A stretch of DNA of 34,537 bases from contig NZ_NJPP01000001.1 in NCBI RefSeq assembly GCF_002778015.1, positions 229,769 through 264,305 on the forward strand, written 5' to 3'. Under the pieces are notes generated by a model that was given only the letters and a program-made list of their open reading frames with translations, had not been told where the DNA came from and made no database searches. Below, in pieces: positions 1 through 9,810 of this stretch; position 1 is the stretch's first letter, and every line of letters begins with the position of its first letter. A program made the translations under genes and the position numbers. This stretch comes from Bartonella tribocorum. GTDB lineage: Bacteria > Pseudomonadota > Alphaproteobacteria > Rhizobiales > Rhizobiaceae.

Positions 1-118
1 TTAAAAAAATCCGTTTGTCCTACTCTTGAAAGATTTATCGCAGACAATTTTATCAATCCATGTAAAATTCAATCAACAAATCCATAATTCTCATCTTTGA
101 GATGAGAAAAGATGTTGG

Positions 119-910
119 TTAAGTCTTTTTAGAAGCATTCATTTTTTGTAAAGTCGCTTCAAGAGCTGCGGTTAATGCACTTCTTCCTCCTTGATGAGAA
201 AAGTAATTTGACAAAAATTCATTTGTTCCTCCCTTTGTTGAAAACTCTTTTTCAAGCAGTGCAAAATTAAGAGAGGTAGAACGATCCGTTGCTATAATTT
301 TACGCATTTCATCCGTAAGATTTCCAAGCATCATGGTAAGGAACTCTGCTGATTGCTGTTTGTTTAATCCTTGTGTTATAAACCATTGGTGGGCTGTTTC
401 GATAAAATTAAAATATACGCCCATAAGAGAACCAGCTGTCATAAAAAGATTAAACTGTTCTTCTTTATCGAGCACCAATGTGCCACCCAATGCATCAAAT
501 AAAGAGTGTAAAAAGGGATGATCGGGATAAATGGGTGTTAAATTTTTGCATTCTTCAACAAAAGGTAATGGAATAGCACGATAAACTTTATGGTTGATCC
601 ATTCTTCTACTTCTGCTGCTTTTGCCATGGCAAGAACGGAGATAACCAGCTGTTCTGGACGAAAATGAAGAGAGCGCAAAACCCCTTCTGCAATTTGGTT
701 GGGTAGGCAAAGAAAAACACAATCACTCATATCGAGCAATGCTTGGTTATTTTCAGCAATCATAACTTTATCATAAGCGCGTGAAAGACGTTCTGCTGTT
801 TGTGCATTGCGCGGTGAAACAATAATAGAAGAAACATTAAAGGCGCTTGTGATGAGGCCCTTCACCATTGAAGCGCTGATTGTGCCTGTCCCCAAAAAGC
901 CAAGTTTCAT
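119..910 (-). CDS. Pyrroline-5-carboxylate reductase-like protein (ProC family)
   Basis: 263 aa. The N-terminus has a Rossmann dinucleotide-binding motif, GFLGTGTISASM (residues 4-15), and a following strand CVFLCLPNQ, as in the NADP-dependent ProC family, which makes the last step of proline synthesis. The ATG is preceded by a good Shine-Dalgarno sequence (GAGGAA). The C-terminal helical half is less typical: the SGSGPAY-like stretch of canonical ProC, which forms part of the dimer and substrate site, is not visible. At the corresponding place I read TAGSLMGVYFNF. It may therefore be a ProC paralogue acting on another imino acid, or a diverged ProC. It is the last gene of a minus-strand group. 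Family is fairly sure; substrate is not. Confidence 0.75.
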   Translation of the reverse strand: MKLGFLGTGTISASMVKGLITSAFNVSSIIVSPRNAQTAERLSRAYDKVMIAENNQALLDMSDCVFLCLPNQIAEGVLRSLHFRPEQLVISVLAMAKAAEVEEWINHKVYRAIPLPFVEECKNLTPIYPDHPFLHSLFDALGGTLVLDKEEQFNLFMTAGSLMGVYFNFIETAHQWFITQGLNKQQSAEFLTMMLGNLTDEMRKIIATDRSTSLNFALLEKEFSTKGGTNEFLSNYFSHQGGRSALTAALEATLQKMNASKKT

Positions 911-965
911 TTTTATTCCTCAGTTTTACCTTTTAAAAGGAATCTCAATCAACACTTCAAGTGTT

Positions 966-1211
966 TTAACTAACATAAGCGCTAATTGAGGAAGCAACAC
1001 ATAAAATAGCAAGAATAATCAAGCCCAAATAGATTTTGGGCTTGTCAAACAGAACGGCAAAAGCAGAAAACCAACCAATAATAGCTGCGGCTAATGCAAA
1101 TAAAAAACCTGGTTTATTCATCAATACAATATGCATTGTCATTAAACCACCAATAATCAGCGCTCCAAAAACAATGAGCAAACCTGTTGCAAACTTTTCA
1201 TAATCATCCAT
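966..1211 (-). CDS. Small hypothetical membrane protein, three predicted TM segments
   Basis: 81 aa. After a short charged start (MDDYEKF) there are three hydrophobic stretches, at about residues 8-31, 34-54 and 60-80, so it should be an inner-membrane protein with very short loops. The ATG at 1211 follows AAGGAACG at good spacing. I do not recognise the family. It sits between the ProC-like gene (54-bp gap) and the YraN gene on the same strand. Good ribosome-binding site and clean hydrophobic pattern support a real gene. Confidence 0.6.
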   Translation of the reverse strand: MDDYEKFATGLLIVFGALIIGGLMTMHIVLMNKPGFLFALAAAIIGWFSAFAVLFDKPKIYLGLIILAILCVASSISAYVS

Positions 1212-1314
1212 AGTTCGTTCCTTATAGCGCTTAAATTATTACATACTTTTTAACGCATATGCCCATAAAGGCGAAATGTTTTTTTATTGAATATGGTTAA
1301 AACGGGGCTTTCTC

Positions 1315-1707
1315 TTATTGATTGGATGTAAAAAATGCGGGGATATGCTTTGGCCAACACCAAGGTAAAATTGCAATCAAATCAAAGCGTACAGATAAAA
1401 GGGCATAATCTTTTTGTCGTGCGAGCCAAATATCGGCGGCTGCCTCAATTCGCCTTTCATTCATTCGGGAAACTGCCTCCATTGCTTCAGCTAACGTTGA
1501 ACGTGCTTTAACTTCAACAATTAACACAAGATTTCCGCGTCGTGCAATTAAATCAATTTCCCCACACTTTGTTTTAAAACGCATTTCAGCAATGTGAAAT
1601 CCTTTTAAACGCAACCACCAAGCGGCCAATTTTTCTGCACGAACTCCCCGATAAAAAGACTTTTGTCTCTGTTTTTTTTGTATCATCTTACGCATTATTT
1701 TACACAT
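1315..1707 (-). CDS. YraN/UPF0102 family endonuclease-like protein
   Basis: 130 aa, the usual size for UPF0102. Residues about 17-75 carry the family pattern: [13 protein letters not shown], then [10 protein letters not shown], then [10 protein letters not shown]. The E-D-EVK arrangement matches the restriction-endonuclease-like fold of YraN. The family is commonly encoded next to rsmI, as here, and the start overlaps the rsmI end by 8 bp, implying translational coupling. An alternative in-frame start lies four codons downstream (MRKMIQ). Cellular role of the family is unclear; a link to nucleic-acid processing is inferred from the fold. Confidence 0.85.
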   Translation of the reverse strand: MCKIMRKMIQKKQRQKSFYRGVRAEKLAAWWLRLKGFHIAEMRFKTKCGEIDLIARRGNLVLIVEVKARSTLAEAMEAVSRMNERRIEAAADIWLARQKDYALLSVRFDLIAILPWCWPKHIPAFFTSNQ

Positions 1708-2590
1708 TTTTTAGAAAAATCAATCGCTGAAAAAGTTCCTGTTTTTTCAAACCGGTCTTTTTTGCAACAAAAGCTGCTGCTTGAGCAGCAGAATGTGTCC
1801 GTGCGCGTTCTAATAACATTTCATTAATTTCTTTATCACTTATCACATTTAAAGAAGGAGATGATGATTCTCCAACAAGCACAACTATTTCCCCACGAAT
1901 CTGTGTCTGTTTTCTATAACTTTCCAACAAATTTCCCAAATTAGAAACGTCTATCGTTTCAAACTTTTTTGTTAATTCACGACAAATTGCAGCAGGTCGA
2001 TCCGCTGAAAAAAAAGTTATCATATCTTGTAAAGTTTCAACAAGACGATGCGGTGATTCATAAAAAATCAAAGTTGCTGGAATCTCTTTTAATTGTCCCA
2101 ATCGTTTTTGACGCTGTCCTTTGCGTGCACTTAAAAAACCTGCAAAGAAAAAGCTATCTGTAGGAAGCCCTGTTGGTGTTAGAGCAGCTAAAAGGGCTGA
2201 TGCTCCAGGGATTGGAACAATTTTATGACCTTCCTTACGGGCTTCTTCGACTAATCGAAATCCAGGATCAGAAATAAGTGGTGTTCCTGCATCTGAAACA
2301 AGCGCTACCGTTTTTTTTTCCGCTAAAGCCGCTAAGAGCTTCGAACCTGCTTTTTGCGCATTATGTTCATGATAGAGAAAAGGTTTTTTTTGAATACCGT
2401 AACGTTCCAACAAAACACGTGTTACACGGGTATCTTCACACGCTAAAATATCAACGCCTGCCAGAACTTGTAAAGCACGAAGCGTAATATCTGCAAGATT
2501 TCCGATAGGTGTTGCCACAAGATAAAGCCCTGATTCTATGACAGGAGCCGAATAAGCATGCGCACCTATAAAATATGTATTCTCACACAT
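1700..2590 (-). CDS. rsmI: 16S rRNA (cytidine-1402 2'-O)-methyltransferase RsmI
   Basis: 296 aa, typical length. It is a tetrapyrrole-methylase fold SAM-dependent enzyme that 2'-O-methylates C1402 in the decoding centre of 16S rRNA. Diagnostic motifs in order: [19 protein letters not shown] (residues about 22-40), [44 protein letters not shown] and [10 protein letters not shown]. The ATG at 2590 gives an N-terminal extension of about 20 residues before the conserved domain, preceded by AAAAGAG; a shorter protein cannot be excluded. It heads the rsmI-yraN pair and faces the 2-kb gene-poor tract at its 5' side. Confidence 0.95.
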   Translation of the reverse strand: MCENTYFIGAHAYSAPVIESGLYLVATPIGNLADITLRALQVLAGVDILACEDTRVTRVLLERYGIQKKPFLYHEHNAQKAGSKLLAALAEKKTVALVSDAGTPLISDPGFRLVEEARKEGHKIVPIPGASALLAALTPTGLPTDSFFFAGFLSARKGQRQKRLGQLKEIPATLIFYESPHRLVETLQDMITFFSADRPAAICRELTKKFETIDVSNLGNLLESYRKQTQIRGEIVVLVGESSSPSLNVISDKEINEMLLERARTHSAAQAAAFVAKKTGLKKQELFQRLIFLKNV

Positions 2591-4677
2591 ACTCTTTTCT
2601 TTTCATAAAATTTTCCTGACTATGAAATGTTATCAATATGTTATCCATACTCATAACACCTTATAGGCCATTTTTTCTCATTTTTACCAGAACATTTTTA
2701 TCGTTATAAAGGCTTATCTTTTTCGAATAATCAGTTATATTACAATAGGATAATATCATATTTAATACCTTCTTCTAACATTATCACTTAATTTTTGAGC
2801 ACTATTGTTTTTTCCAGTAAAATAAATTCCAGATATAACTCCTATCAGCTCTATAATTTTCTATAAAGTTTTTCCTTCTTTATCTATGCACCATATCATA
2901 CTTGGCTGAGCTCTTTATAAAAGCTAAGCTTGCTAGATTATTCCCATAATGGCTATCTTTCAAAAGCTTCATTGATATTTTCTTCTAAGAAAACGTAAAC
3001 AGCCTCTTTTGAAATACAAATAGCTAATTTTATGATTATTGATCAAACATAAGTTCTTTTCAGTAAAATATTTCATTTTGGCCTATTCTCTATACCCTTA
3101 ACCATATAAGGCATATTTTAGAAACTTTTAAGGTTTGTTTTTATCTTAATATTTTGATTTATAAAGAATAATTTATTATTTTGCAAGTTTAGTAAAAAAC
3201 TTAAAATTATCTCATTTCAACTTTTCTTATCATCAATGAAATAAAATCATTTTTGTCCATTACAGGTAAGATTGGAAAGCAAATAAAGGCGTGTAAAAAA
3301 GCAGTAAAATACCTTTTAAAACCACGCAAAGGCTATCTCAATCGTGAGGCTCACAGAAAAAATAATGCTGTAAGCTTGTCCTTTTTATTTAAATAAAAAT
3401 GGTATTTATACGGTAGATTTTATACACTTTACGGGAATTTTGATGTGATATATCTATAGCCAATGTCACAAAATAAATGGTCCAATATGCATTGAGAGAT
3501 ATCTCTTTAAAACAAGCCCGCAAATGAACAAAACAGGCCTTTTTTATTTTGGACACCCTATCTTTTTTGAAAAAAATGCTTCCATCAAAAAGTGCAAGTA
3601 ATAAAAACGTAAGATAAAGAGTCATCTCCCACCTTTAAAAGGTATTGCAATGCTTTTGAAAGTTATAAAACCGAATGGACAGATGATGGTTAAAGAGGAA
3701 AATTTCTTTTTCAGGCTTTATATTATCTTAAAATGGACTGTATTTTCAATGAGCTTGATTTTTGTTTTAGAGATTATTCGAATAATATATGCGCTATTTT
3801 TGTTTTAGCGATAAAAACTGGAATGGCTTGTGGGGTTTTTATTCATCTTAATTTCTGTTTCAAAGATACTGTTAGGATAAATTTGAATGTTGATTTACCA
3901 GCAAAAGTAAAAGCAAAAGTTTTATGAGGAAAACAACACTATAAAAACGCGTGTCGTCATGAAAGCTATTTTTTTAGCGATAGTCTTCAAGGCTTAGCAT
4001 CTGCTTATTCTTATGGTGTTTGTACATATTCATTTTCATTGCAGTATATTGATAAAGGTTAGATGCAAGGTGACCATCCTTGATGCAAAAATAAAAGGTT
4101 GATGTGATATTAAAGATTTTTGCGTGTTCTTATCAGCAGAAACATTGAAAGGGTTTGAACAAGCATGCTCTTTTATCTCGCAATGTTTTTTCTACCTTTG
4201 TCTGTGGGCAGCTTGAGTTGGCATTCCTTGGCAAAGTGTAGGAAATAAAATTAAAGCGCATCTCGATAGATTTTTTCTGCGTCATGTAGGTTTGTAAGCT
4301 GAAACGACTTGATGTTCTTTATGAGGGGCTAAAAGTTTTTTGGACCATGGAGAAGAGGAAGAAAGTGGAACGAGGGCTTATTTCCCTTTAGATTTTTGAG
4401 AGCCACGGCTGTTTCTTTATCCCAGAATGATTGAGATACCTTCGTTATTATTTTGTCATTGAGACAAAAAATTTTCGATAAAAATATATTGTGTGTTTCT
4501 GTTGAAAAAAGTCATGCGGTAGAGAGTATATTTTATTATAAAAATAGAGTCCATTTTACCTTGTGAAAGAATATATAAAGATGATCAGATAGATTTCTGA
4601 TTTGAGGAAAAAATTTTTATTCATTGCATTTTTTATATTTTAATTTTAGCAGCATGAGCAATGATTGTATTTGGGGA
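2591..4677. other. Gene-poor, decayed tract of about 2.1 kb
   Basis: No ORF here looks like a gene. Two short frames (3389-3625 minus, 3733-3927 plus) have low-complexity, hydrophobic or lysine-rich translations and no convincing ribosome-binding sites. The stretch from about 3660 to 4340 is slightly richer in codon-like sequence, with short open segments interrupted by stops in all frames, which suggests an old pseudogene I cannot identify. The part next to rsmI should contain the rsmI promoter. Confidence 0.5.
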
Positions 4678-6339
4678 TTACATATTGGGATAGAAGGGCC
4701 CCTCGCTGCCTTGCGGACAGGTCCAAGTGATGTTTTGGTTTGGATCTTTGATGTCGCATGTTTTACAATGTATACAATTTGAAGCGTTGATCATATAAGT
4801 TAGATGATCCTTATACTCTAGCCATTCGTATACAGCGGCGGGGCAATAGCGTGTGGAAGGCCCTCCATAGATTGCATATTCGGAGTCCTTTTGTTTTTCT
4901 AATGAGGCTATTTTTAAATGGCAAGGTTGATTTTCTTCATGCTGTGTATTGGAAAGGGCAACACTTGTAAGGCGGTCAAAAGTGATAACACCATCGGGTT
5001 TTGGGTAAGCAATGGGTTGGAATTTTTCTGCTGGTTCAAAACAGGCATAATCTTCCTTGCCATGGGAGAGTGTTTTAAATAAAGAAAATCCGAACAGTTG
5101 TTGCCACCACATATCAAAGCCGGCAAGTTTAATCCCATATTTTGTGCCATATTTTGTCCAAAGCGGTTTGGCATTTCGCACTTTATAAAGATCTTTGCCA
5201 ATGGGCCCTTTTCGCCATTGTTCTTCGATTTCTTTGACCTCATCATGGGAACGACCTTGCGCAAGAGCCGGAGCGATTTTATCGGCGGCTAAGATGCCAG
5301 ATAAGATGGCGTTGTGTGATCCTTTGATACGAGGAACATTGACAAAGCCAGCAGAGCAGCCAATAAGCGCGCCACCAGGAAAGGTGAGTTTTGGTACAGA
5401 TTGCCACCCTCCTTCACTGATAACACGTGCACCATAGGAAAGACGCTTTGCTCCTTTGAAAATTTCATAGAGTTTTGGATGTGTTTTAAAACGTTGAAAC
5501 TCTTCAAAGGGAGAAAGATAAGGATTTTTGTAATCTAAGTGCACAACAAAACCGACAGAAATGACATTGTTTTCTTGATGATAAAGAAAACCGCCTCCAC
5601 CGGTATGATTGTCTAAGGGCCAACCGGTGAAATGTTGCACTAAACCGTGTTGGTGTTTTTTTGGTTCAATTTCCCAGAGTTCTTTGAGTCCCAGACCAAA
5701 TTTTTGGGGTTCACGATTTTGGCTGAGGTTGAAAATTTGTATCAGTTGCTTTGCAATTGAGCCGCGTGCCCCTTCCGCAATCAGAGTATATTTTGCCAAT
5801 AACGCCATACCAGGCATATAATTTTTTCCAGGGGTTCCATCTTTATTAAGTCCCATATCACTGGTGAGAACACCAATGATGGCTCCGCTCTCATTCTGGA
5901 TGGGTTCTGTTACGGAAAAACCAGGATAAATTTCAACACCCAGCGCTTCGGCTTTTTTGCTTAGCCAGCGGCAAACGCTCCCAAGTGAAACGATATAACA
6001 TCCGTTATTGGATAAAATTTTGGGTTGCAAAATATTGGGCAATCGTGTTGCTTTTTGAGGCTTTAGAAAAAAAAACTGGTCATGGGTAACAGGGGTTGTG
6101 AAGGGGTGGTCGTGGTCATTTCTCCATTCTGGTAAAAGTGTATCGATACCGATAGGGTCAACAACGGCGCCAGAGAGAATATGAGCCCCCACTTCTGTCC
6201 CTTTTTCAACAATTGTGATAGAAAGTTCAGGATTAATTTGTTTCAGACGAATGGCAGCAGCAAGCCCTGCAGGACCTGCTCCGACAATGACGATGTCAAA
6301 CTCCATACTTTCACGCTGATCATGCAAAGGTGCTTTCAT
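4678..6339 (-). CDS. Electron transfer flavoprotein-ubiquinone oxidoreductase
   Basis: 553 aa, full length. This membrane-associated FAD/4Fe-4S enzyme oxidises reduced ETF and reduces ubiquinone. The FAD-binding motif is IVGAGPAGLAAAIRL near residues 18-32, followed by the EKGTEVGAHILSGAV segment typical of ETF-QO. The C-terminus carries the iron-sulphur ligands: NCIHCKTCDIKDP followed by WTCPQG. It lies downstream of etfB and etfA on the same strand, its redox partners. The first six codons (MKAPLH) are duplicated 177 bp upstream, between etfA and this gene. Confidence 0.95.
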   Translation of the reverse strand: MKAPLHDQRESMEFDIVIVGAGPAGLAAAIRLKQINPELSITIVEKGTEVGAHILSGAVVDPIGIDTLLPEWRNDHDHPFTTPVTHDQFFFLKPQKATRLPNILQPKILSNNGCYIVSLGSVCRWLSKKAEALGVEIYPGFSVTEPIQNESGAIIGVLTSDMGLNKDGTPGKNYMPGMALLAKYTLIAEGARGSIAKQLIQIFNLSQNREPQKFGLGLKELWEIEPKKHQHGLVQHFTGWPLDNHTGGGGFLYHQENNVISVGFVVHLDYKNPYLSPFEEFQRFKTHPKLYEIFKGAKRLSYGARVISEGGWQSVPKLTFPGGALIGCSAGFVNVPRIKGSHNAILSGILAADKIAPALAQGRSHDEVKEIEEQWRKGPIGKDLYKVRNAKPLWTKYGTKYGIKLAGFDMWWQQLFGFSLFKTLSHGKEDYACFEPAEKFQPIAYPKPDGVITFDRLTSVALSNTQHEENQPCHLKIASLEKQKDSEYAIYGGPSTRYCPAAVYEWLEYKDHLTYMINASNCIHCKTCDIKDPNQNITWTCPQGSEGPFYPNM

Positions 6340-6555
6340 GGTTTATAAAGCTTTCTCCAATTCTGGAATAGTTTGGCGTGGATTGCCCAAAAGAGGTGAA
6401 ACAACGATTTGCATGGCGAAAAGTTCTATTGATATTGGCTCTGTTTTAACAATGACTTTGTTAAAGATTTTGTTAAATTTCTTCTTTTCGTGTTGAAGAT
6501 GCAGAGGTGCTTTCATAGCTTATAAAGCTTTCTCCAATTCTGGAATAATTTGGTG
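6329..6555. repeat. Direct repeat, 177-bp offset, across the etfA/ETF-QO junction
   Basis: The stretch beginning GGTGCTTTCAT at 6329 recurs at 6506. After it, TATAAAGCTTTCTCCAATTC and TGGAATA are identical in the two copies, and weaker similarity runs a further 40-50 bp into the etfA 3' end. The offset of 177 bp equals the size of the extra material between the two genes, so a single tandem duplication explains it. Confidence 0.85.
6343..6516 (-). CDS. 57-codon chimeric ORF from a 177-bp etfA/ETF-QO junction duplication
   Basis: This open frame fills the gap between etfA and the ETF-QO gene. It begins MKAPLH, the same first six residues as ETF-QO, and ends IPELEKAL followed by TAA, the same last eight residues as EtfA. 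The shared MQI triplet lies exactly 23 residues from both C-termini. It starts three bases after the etfA stop and ends three bases before the ETF-QO start. It therefore looks like a tandem duplication of the junction, with the ETF-QO 5' end fused in frame to the EtfA 3' end. No stop has arisen, but the middle has diverged, and I do not know whether it is translated. It may be only a relic. Confidence 0.45.
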   Translation of the reverse strand: MKAPLHLQHEKKKFNKIFNKVIVKTEPISIELFAMQIVVSPLLGNPRQTIPELEKAL

Positions 6556-7440
6556 GAGATCACCGACAAGGGCATAATCGGCAATTTGCATAATGGGCGC
6601 TTCTTCATCTTTATTAATGGCAACAATAATTTGTGCATCCATTATACCGGCTAAATGTTGGATTGCACCGGAAATGCCAACGGCGATATAGAGTTTAGGG
6701 GCAACGACTTTTCCTGTTTGTCCAATTTGCCAATCATTGGGCGCATAGCCTGCGTCAACTGCTGCGCGGCTAGCACCTAACGCCGCATTTAATTTGTTCG
6801 CAAGAGGAAGAAGAAGGGCCATAAATTGTTCTTGTGAACCAAGGCCACGCCCGCCTGAGATAATAACTTGTGCTGAGGTAAGATCAGGACGATCATTTTT
6901 ATTGGTTTCTGCTTTTACGAAAGAAGAAAGATTGGGATTGAGAGCTGGTGTTATTGCTTTAATGGGCGCAGAATTGTTTTGAGAAGGTGTTGGTGTGAAA
7001 GAGGCTGTGCGAATGGTTATAATCTTTTTAGGGTCATTGCTGCGGACAGTTTCAAGCGCATTGCCTGCATAAATGGGTCGTTTGAAGGTATTGGGTGAAA
7101 GAACGGCGGTAATATCTGAAATTTGCATAAGATCAAGAAGAGCAGCTACGCGCGGCATCACATTTTTTCCAGTGCTGCTGGATGGGGCCATGATCACATC
7201 ATAATCATTTGCTAACGTGATGATTGTATCGGCCATAGGTTCGGCAAGTTGATGGGCTAAATAGTCTGCTTTTGCAATAAGAACTTGTCGCACACCATTA
7301 AGTTTAGCACTCTTTTCCGCTATCGTTTGAATGTTTTCTCCGCAAATCAAAATATCGATATCGCTCTTGAGTGCGTGCGCAGCTGTGAGCGCTTTTGCAG
7401 TTTCTTCTGTATTATGATCGGCCAATAAAAGAATTGCCAT
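6520..7440 (-). CDS. etfA: Electron transfer flavoprotein alpha subunit
   Basis: 306 aa, normal length. The alpha subunit of the soluble ETF heterodimer carries FAD and passes electrons from acyl-CoA and other dehydrogenases to ETF-QO. The C-terminal FAD-binding domain shows [53 protein letters not shown] and [13 protein letters not shown], all hallmarks of EtfA. The ATG follows AAGGGA at good spacing. It lies 47 bp downstream of etfB, consistent with one transcript. Confidence 0.96.
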   Translation of the reverse strand: MAILLLADHNTEETAKALTAAHALKSDIDILICGENIQTIAEKSAKLNGVRQVLIAKADYLAHQLAEPMADTIITLANDYDVIMAPSSSTGKNVMPRVAALLDLMQISDITAVLSPNTFKRPIYAGNALETVRSNDPKKIITIRTASFTPTPSQNNSAPIKAITPALNPNLSSFVKAETNKNDRPDLTSAQVIISGGRGLGSQEQFMALLLPLANKLNAALGASRAAVDAGYAPNDWQIGQTGKVVAPKLYIAVGISGAIQHLAGIMDAQIIVAINKDEEAPIMQIADYALVGDLHQIIPELEKAL

Positions 7441-7487
7441 AAGTTTTTTCCCTTTATATATGCGTATTGCTTTTATTCTAGAGAATA

Positions 7488-8234
7488 TTAAATGCAGTTT
7501 TTTTGTTTTAGTGCACTGACAAGCTCTGCCACATTAGCAATTTTAATTCCAGATTGACGGGGTTTTGGCTCTTCAACACTTAAAATTGTTAAGCGTGCTT
7601 TTGTATCGATGCCAAGATCAGCAAGAGCTTTTTGTTCAATGATTTTCTTTTTTGCTTTCATGATATTGGGCAGAGAGGTGTAACGCGGTTCATTGAGCCG
7701 GAGATCGGCAGTCATAACCATGGGAAGGGGAAGGTAAAGGGTTTGTGTTCCATTATCGACTTCACGAGTAACGGTAGCATGTCCATTTTCTATGCTAAGA
7801 TGTGAGGCAAAAGTTGCCTGTCCCCAACCAAGAAGAGCGGCGAGCATCTGTCCTGTTTGGTTGCTATCGTCATCAATTGCTTGTTTGCCTAAAAAAACCA
7901 TATCGGGTTTTTCTGCATCAACAATGGCTTTGAGAACCTTAGCGATGCTTAAGGGTTCAAGTGTTTGATCTGTTGTGACAAGAAGGGCGCGATCAGCCCC
8001 CATTGCAAGTCCTGTTCGTAAAGTTTCTTGGGCGGCTTCTGGTCCAATAGAAACAAGAACAACTTCTGCAATTTTACCGGATTCTTTCTGGCGAATTGCC
8101 TCCTCAACGGCTATTTCGTCAAAAGGATTCATAGACATTTTTACGTGAGACAGATCAACGCCCGTGCTATCAGGCTTGACGCGTATCTTGATGTTATAAT
8201 CAACAACACGTTTGACAGCGACAATTATCTTCAT
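7488..8234 (-). CDS. etfB: Electron transfer flavoprotein beta subunit
   Basis: 248 aa from the start I prefer. EtfB pairs with EtfA and binds AMP. The protein starts [14 protein letters not shown], the normal EtfB N-terminus, and shows [22 protein letters not shown], and [19 protein letters not shown], the conserved signature. The frame is open for 19 more codons upstream, but the ATG at 8234 has GAGG close upstream and matches family N-termini, so the longer version is rejected. First gene of the etfB-etfA-ETF-QO group. Confidence 0.95.
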   Translation of the reverse strand: MKIIVAVKRVVDYNIKIRVKPDSTGVDLSHVKMSMNPFDEIAVEEAIRQKESGKIAEVVLVSIGPEAAQETLRTGLAMGADRALLVTTDQTLEPLSIAKVLKAIVDAEKPDMVFLGKQAIDDDSNQTGQMLAALLGWGQATFASHLSIENGHATVTREVDNGTQTLYLPLPMVMTADLRLNEPRYTSLPNIMKAKKKIIEQKALADLGIDTKARLTILSVEEPKPRQSGIKIANVAELVSALKQKNCI

Positions 8235-8291
8235 GATGATCCTCTTTGTTTGTATGATCACAAGTTTATAGCAATACGCATAAGAAACCAA

Positions 8292-8769
8292 ATTGTTTAG
8301 AATAAAGTCTTATTTATAACTTGTGTTTTTTTTCATATAAGCTTTTTTCATGTGTACTTGTACTTTCTTGTCGTTATTTTCAATCTGCATCTCTTCTGCA
8401 TTTTTATAATTGCCTTATTTGCTTGAATAAAAAATAAAAAAATCAATCTGTTTTGTGAGAATATCCTTTTTTCGTTTCATATGCTCTGTTTATGATGGCA
8501 CTATAGGGACTTTATGCAATGAAAAATTAAGTGACAAAAATAAAAATGGGGGAATGAGTTTACACCTCAGATCTTGAGGAAGAAAAATTAAAGATCTTTT
8601 TTTCAAATATCTAGGATAAATATTAAGCAAATATTTGGGATGAATGGTGGAAAAATATTTCCCAAAAAAAGTTTTTAGGCGTTCTTAAAGCTCTATTTAC
8701 TAAAATAGAGCATAGTTTTTATCATTTCTTGCGATTCTTTTCAAAAAGGTTAATGAGGGGTAGGCATTT
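8292..8769. promoter_or_regulatory. Divergent intergenic region between etfB and the 8770 gene
   Basis: About 480 bp, very AT-rich, with genes leaving in both directions, so it should hold both promoters. A small inverted repeat, CCTCA-GATCT-TGAGG, lies at 8575-8589. The tract 8606-8662 has several ATATTT/AAATATT repeats. I cannot assign -35/-10 boxes with confidence. Confidence 0.4.
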
Positions 8770-9642
8770 GTGAATACGAAGGGTCATACGATAGACCAAG
8801 CATCTAATCAAGTTCGGGGTGATCAATTTTCTTCTTTTATTGAGCAGAAGGAGAGAATGGATACGCCTGTGGAAGTAACAATGTCGGACATTGCTCAAAA
8901 ATTACGCATTGTTTATGCTCAAATGAAAATGAAACATTTGCTTCGTTCTTTAAACCCACAGGTTTCTTTCGAAGAGCATTTTAAATCTTATTTAGATGAT
9001 ATTAGTCGGGCCATCTTGGCTGAACATTATATCCGTCGTCAAAAGGAAAAAAGACTTTTTGAGTCTTTAGAGCAGATTAAAACACTTGTGCAAAATTTGC
9101 AGAGTGAAAAAAAAAGCTTAAAAGAAGCAGCGGTAACACGACGTGTATCTCATTCAAAATCACCTGATTCTGTTGTACAAAAACTTGCTCATATGGAATG
9201 TGGGGGCAATCAAGAACGCTTATTTCTTCAAAAGGTGCAAAACTTTTCAAGACAAAACAATATAACGCTACTCCAAACAAATGTTGAAAATGTGTTGCAG
9301 CAAGAAAATAGAAGCTCTGTGTCCAGTGATGGTATTTTTCCCAAGGATAGCAAGAGTACACTTTTGCCAAGTGATGCTTTGAAGTCTTCTTTTAAAAAGA
9401 CTGAAGAAACAGAGGAGCGTACTGTGATAGAAGAAAAGGGTATGGAGGGGTCAGTATCTCATCATTGTATTGAGGAAGATTTTTCTCCTGCTTTAAAGAC
9501 ACAGTTTCGGCGATATGTCTCATTTTTATCTTGTTTTGTAAAAAAAAGTGCCCTTTGTTTTTTTACCATTGCATTTGTGGTCGCGATAACGTTATGTTTT
9601 TATAGCTTTTTAAAAGGAGCTCATTTTTTTTATTTTTTATGA
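8770..9642 (+). CDS. Hypothetical protein with charged helical N-terminus and C-terminal membrane anchor
   Basis: 290 aa with a GTG start, supported by GAGGGG about 9 bases upstream. I do not recognise the family. Residues about 35-125 are rich in K, E, Q and L and look helical, probably coiled coil (for example RRQKEKRLFESLEQIK). The middle is low in complexity and S/E/K-rich. The last 30 residues (CFFTIAFVVAITLCFYSFLK) form one hydrophobic segment with almost nothing after it, the pattern of a tail-anchored membrane protein with its bulk in the cytoplasm. There is no signal peptide. It lies alone between divergent etfB and the TSUP gene. Reading-frame length and ribosome-binding site support a gene; function unknown. 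Confidence 0.65.
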   Translation: MNTKGHTIDQASNQVRGDQFSSFIEQKERMDTPVEVTMSDIAQKLRIVYAQMKMKHLLRSLNPQVSFEEHFKSYLDDISRAILAEHYIRRQKEKRLFESLEQIKTLVQNLQSEKKSLKEAAVTRRVSHSKSPDSVVQKLAHMECGGNQERLFLQKVQNFSRQNNITLLQTNVENVLQQENRSSVSSDGIFPKDSKSTLLPSDALKSSFKKTEETEERTVIEEKGMEGSVSHHCIEEDFSPALKTQFRRYVSFLSCFVKKSALCFFTIAFVVAITLCFYSFLKGAHFFYFL

Positions 9643-9810
9643 TGTTGATGTTAATAGATGTGAAATGTATTGCGCATTCGTGATTGCGCGAAAGCTATAG
9701 CAATTAGATTTATCCTTTTAAACACACAACAAAGATTATTGGAAAAGAGGATAGATGGAGAAAGATCTCCAATTATTAAAAAGCCTCAAATTATCTTAAA
9801 AGGTCTGTCA

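Noticed and set aside
3389-3625. 78-codon minus-strand ORF as a gene
   Set aside because: Composition is that of AT-rich spacer, there is no family likeness, and it lies in a tract with stops throughout.
9670-9810. TTG start extending the TSUP permease by 47 residues
   Set aside because: The added part is polar and not family-like; the GTG at 9811 has a proper ribosome-binding site just before the first helix.
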